In this document: piece by piece, positions 5,163 through 6,378 of the stretch
Layout: the number at the start of each line of letters is the position of its first letter
How positions within the stretch are numbered: the stretch's first letter is position 1
Assembly: GCA_021775795.1 (NCBI GenBank)
Contig: JAJFHB010000428.1
Span: 1-6,378, forward strand
DNA from: Hyphomicrobiales bacterium
GTDB lineage: Bacteria > Pseudomonadota > Alphaproteobacteria > Rhizobiales > JAJFHB01
DNA length: 6,378 nt
Reading direction: 5' to 3'
Program-made: the position numbers and the translations under genes
Notes under the pieces: generated by a model
Databases searched by the model: none
Told to the model about the DNA's origin: nothing
What the model saw: the letters and a program-made list of their open reading frames with translations, nothing else

Positions 5163-6378
5163 TCAGCCCACTCCGGTTGGGATCACCCACTCTCTGCCTC
5201 GCACGGTTTCGACATATTCCGGCCAGCGGAAGTGGATCGGCGGAGCATAATCGCAAAGCGGCGCAAGCCATTTGGAGCCACCAATGCCACCACCGGTTCG
5301 TTCATTGAACTCCGCCGTGGCGGCCTCCAGGAGAGTGTCATCTTCAAGCAGTTCGACAATCGTCATGCCGACGGTTTGCGATGCCACATCCAACATCGGC
5401 TCGATTGTCGGCTTTAAACCACCTAGCGCATTGGTTACCCAGTCCGGATAAGAATAACCAGGCGTCGGTGCGGCAAGAACCGGCCGGGCAACTATCAGAC
5501 GGACCGTGGGCGCATGCCAGCAATACTCCGTGTAATCGTCAGATGTGTAGTGAAGTTGAGAGGGAGGCAGCGTCGCCCGCACACGGCTTTCGGCCTCTTC
5601 TGGTTCGATAAGTTCCTCGATCACCTTTGCATAGGGTTCTTCCATAGGCTCTAGACCAAGGTTTTTCTGTATCTCCTGGGCAAGCTCAATAGCCTCCCCC
5701 TGCCACTTCGGCGCGCCGACTGTCTCCAGATTGCGGTAAGCGGCGCGGGAAATTGCGTGGTTGGGCAGCCCCGGCCGCGACTTGCAGACCCACTCGCGTT
5801 TCCATTCGCAGTGTGCTGCGCGGGCAGCGCTATCGGCAAAATTATCAAGCCCCGCGATAACACGCTCGGCCATCTCCAGGGTGGGAACGCGCGCCATGTA
5901 CATGATCTGTGCAATTCCTGCCGGCAGATTGTCGGCGGTGGCCTGTCCCATGGTCAGGATAGCCTCATTCACTGACCAGCTCATGCCTGATGACAGAACA
6001 TGTTCTTTCAAGGTTTTGCCGAGCTGGTACATCTGCACGACAGCGTCGTTTGCACCGGGCACGCGTGCACCGGCGTGATAGCCCTGAACAACGGAGCCAT
6101 CAGCGGTGCCCAACCAGGTTTCGGGGTGTTCGCAGGTGAAGGTGTAGATCGCTCCATAACCGGCCCCGCAATGGGTGTCCCAGCGCACGGTGTTGGAGAA
6201 GGGCATGGCGAACATGGGGTGGAAGGAGACGGCGGCATCAAGATCATCATAATAGCCCGCTGCTGCATGTATGGGCTTGGAGCCGCGGCATTTTTCAGCC
6301 GGCTCTCCGAAGAACTTTAGCCGCCCTTTGATGTCGTGTTTCTGCATCGCAGCCTTTGCTGCAAGAAAGCCGCCCAGT
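5163..6378 (-). CDS. AbgB-like M20D amidohydrolase, N-terminus outside window
   Basis: Partial gene: 404 codons are visible and the frame stays open to the right edge, so ATG 6347 is internal (preceded in frame by FLAAKAA). It resembles the subunit B type of p-aminobenzoyl-glutamate hydrolases, cytoplasmic metal-dependent amide hydrolases. Numbering from 6347, landmarks are GRLKFFGEPAEKCRGSK (8-24), YYDDLDAAVSFHP (32-44), the lid-domain segment YHAGARVPGANDA (90-102) with His91, MYMARVPTLEMAERVI (149-164), LPNHA (194-198), YTSDDYTEYCWHAPTVRL (267-284), and a C-terminal ERTGGGIGGSKW. It differs from canonical AbgB at several metal-site positions: PAEE is PAEK (Lys19), and the C-terminal His-Ser-Trp region reads PGYSYPDW. 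It ends 217 nt before the transporter start. An aminobenzoyl-glutamate substrate is not assured; an altered specificity or metal site is likely. Confidence 0.87.
   Translation of the reverse strand, partial: LGGFLAAKAAMQKHDIKGRLKFFGEPAEKCRGSKPIHAAAGYYDDLDAAVSFHPMFAMPFSNTVRWDTHCGAGYGAIYTFTCEHPETWLGTADGSVVQGYHAGARVPGANDAVVQMYQLGKTLKEHVLSSGMSWSVNEAILTMGQATADNLPAGIAQIMYMARVPTLEMAERVIAGLDNFADSAARAAHCEWKREWVCKSRPGLPNHAISRAAYRNLETVGAPKWQGEAIELAQEIQKNLGLEPMEEPYAKVIEELIEPEEAESRVRATLPPSQLHYTSDDYTEYCWHAPTVRLIVARPVLAAPTPGYSYPDWVTNALGGLKPTIEPMLDVASQTVGMTIVELLEDDTLLEAATAEFNERTGGGIGGSKWLAPLCDYAPPIHFRWPEYVETVRGREWVIPTGVG

Noticed and set aside
5760..6320. Several 70-106-aa plus-strand frames opposite the amidohydrolase
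   Set aside because: They are antisense frames over a clearly conserved coding region, with no recognisable protein features or ribosome-binding sites.
5163..6347. ATG 6347 as the true start of the amidohydrolase, which would make a truncated enzyme
   Set aside because: The frame stays open upstream to the window edge and reads like the preceding M20 helix, so the gene simply continues outside the window.

Overview
The window looks like a piece of chromosome from a moderately GC-rich proteobacterium. I favour a free-living alphaproteobacterium, because of the gene style (M20 dipeptidase next to a B3/4-domain protein, a bacterial type III PKS with an ICMT-like methyltransferase, and an AbgB-like amidohydrolase). 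This placement is inferred from family resemblance only; the window has no rRNA or other phylogenetic marker. There are no tRNAs, insertion sequences, CRISPR repeats or phage genes. Coding density is high and all six genes that can be judged are intact inside the window.

Left arm, plus strand (1-1683): the C-terminal two thirds of an M20 (CNDP-type) metallo-dipeptidase, which enters from outside the window, followed after 10 nt by a stand-alone B3/4 tRNA-editing-like domain protein. The second gene starts at GTG 976, with its ribosome-binding site overlapping the dipeptidase stop codon, so the two are almost certainly one transcript.

Middle and right, minus strand (6378 down to 1695). In transcription order: an AbgB-like M20D amidohydrolase (N-terminus outside the window), a 217-nt gap with inverted repeats, an EamA-family 10-helix transporter, a 44-nt gap containing a perfect stem-loop, a VOC/glyoxalase-fold protein, a 307-nt gap that probably carries a promoter, a type III polyketide synthase with an intact Cys-His-Asn triad, and an ICMT-like membrane methyltransferase. 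The last two are joined by a TAATG stop/start overlap. The plus and minus blocks converge with only 11 nt between stop codons.

The clearest functional unit is the type III PKS plus ICMT pair. By analogy with BpsA/BpsB of Bacillus and SrsA/SrsB of Streptomyces, it should make a long-chain alkylpyrone or alkylresorcinol from a fatty acyl starter and malonyl-CoA, then O-methylate it at the membrane. Whether the transporter and VOC protein belong to this pathway is open: they lie on the same strand but behind a 307-nt gap. The most unusual protein is the AbgB-like amidohydrolase, in which several residues expected at the M20 metal site are replaced.
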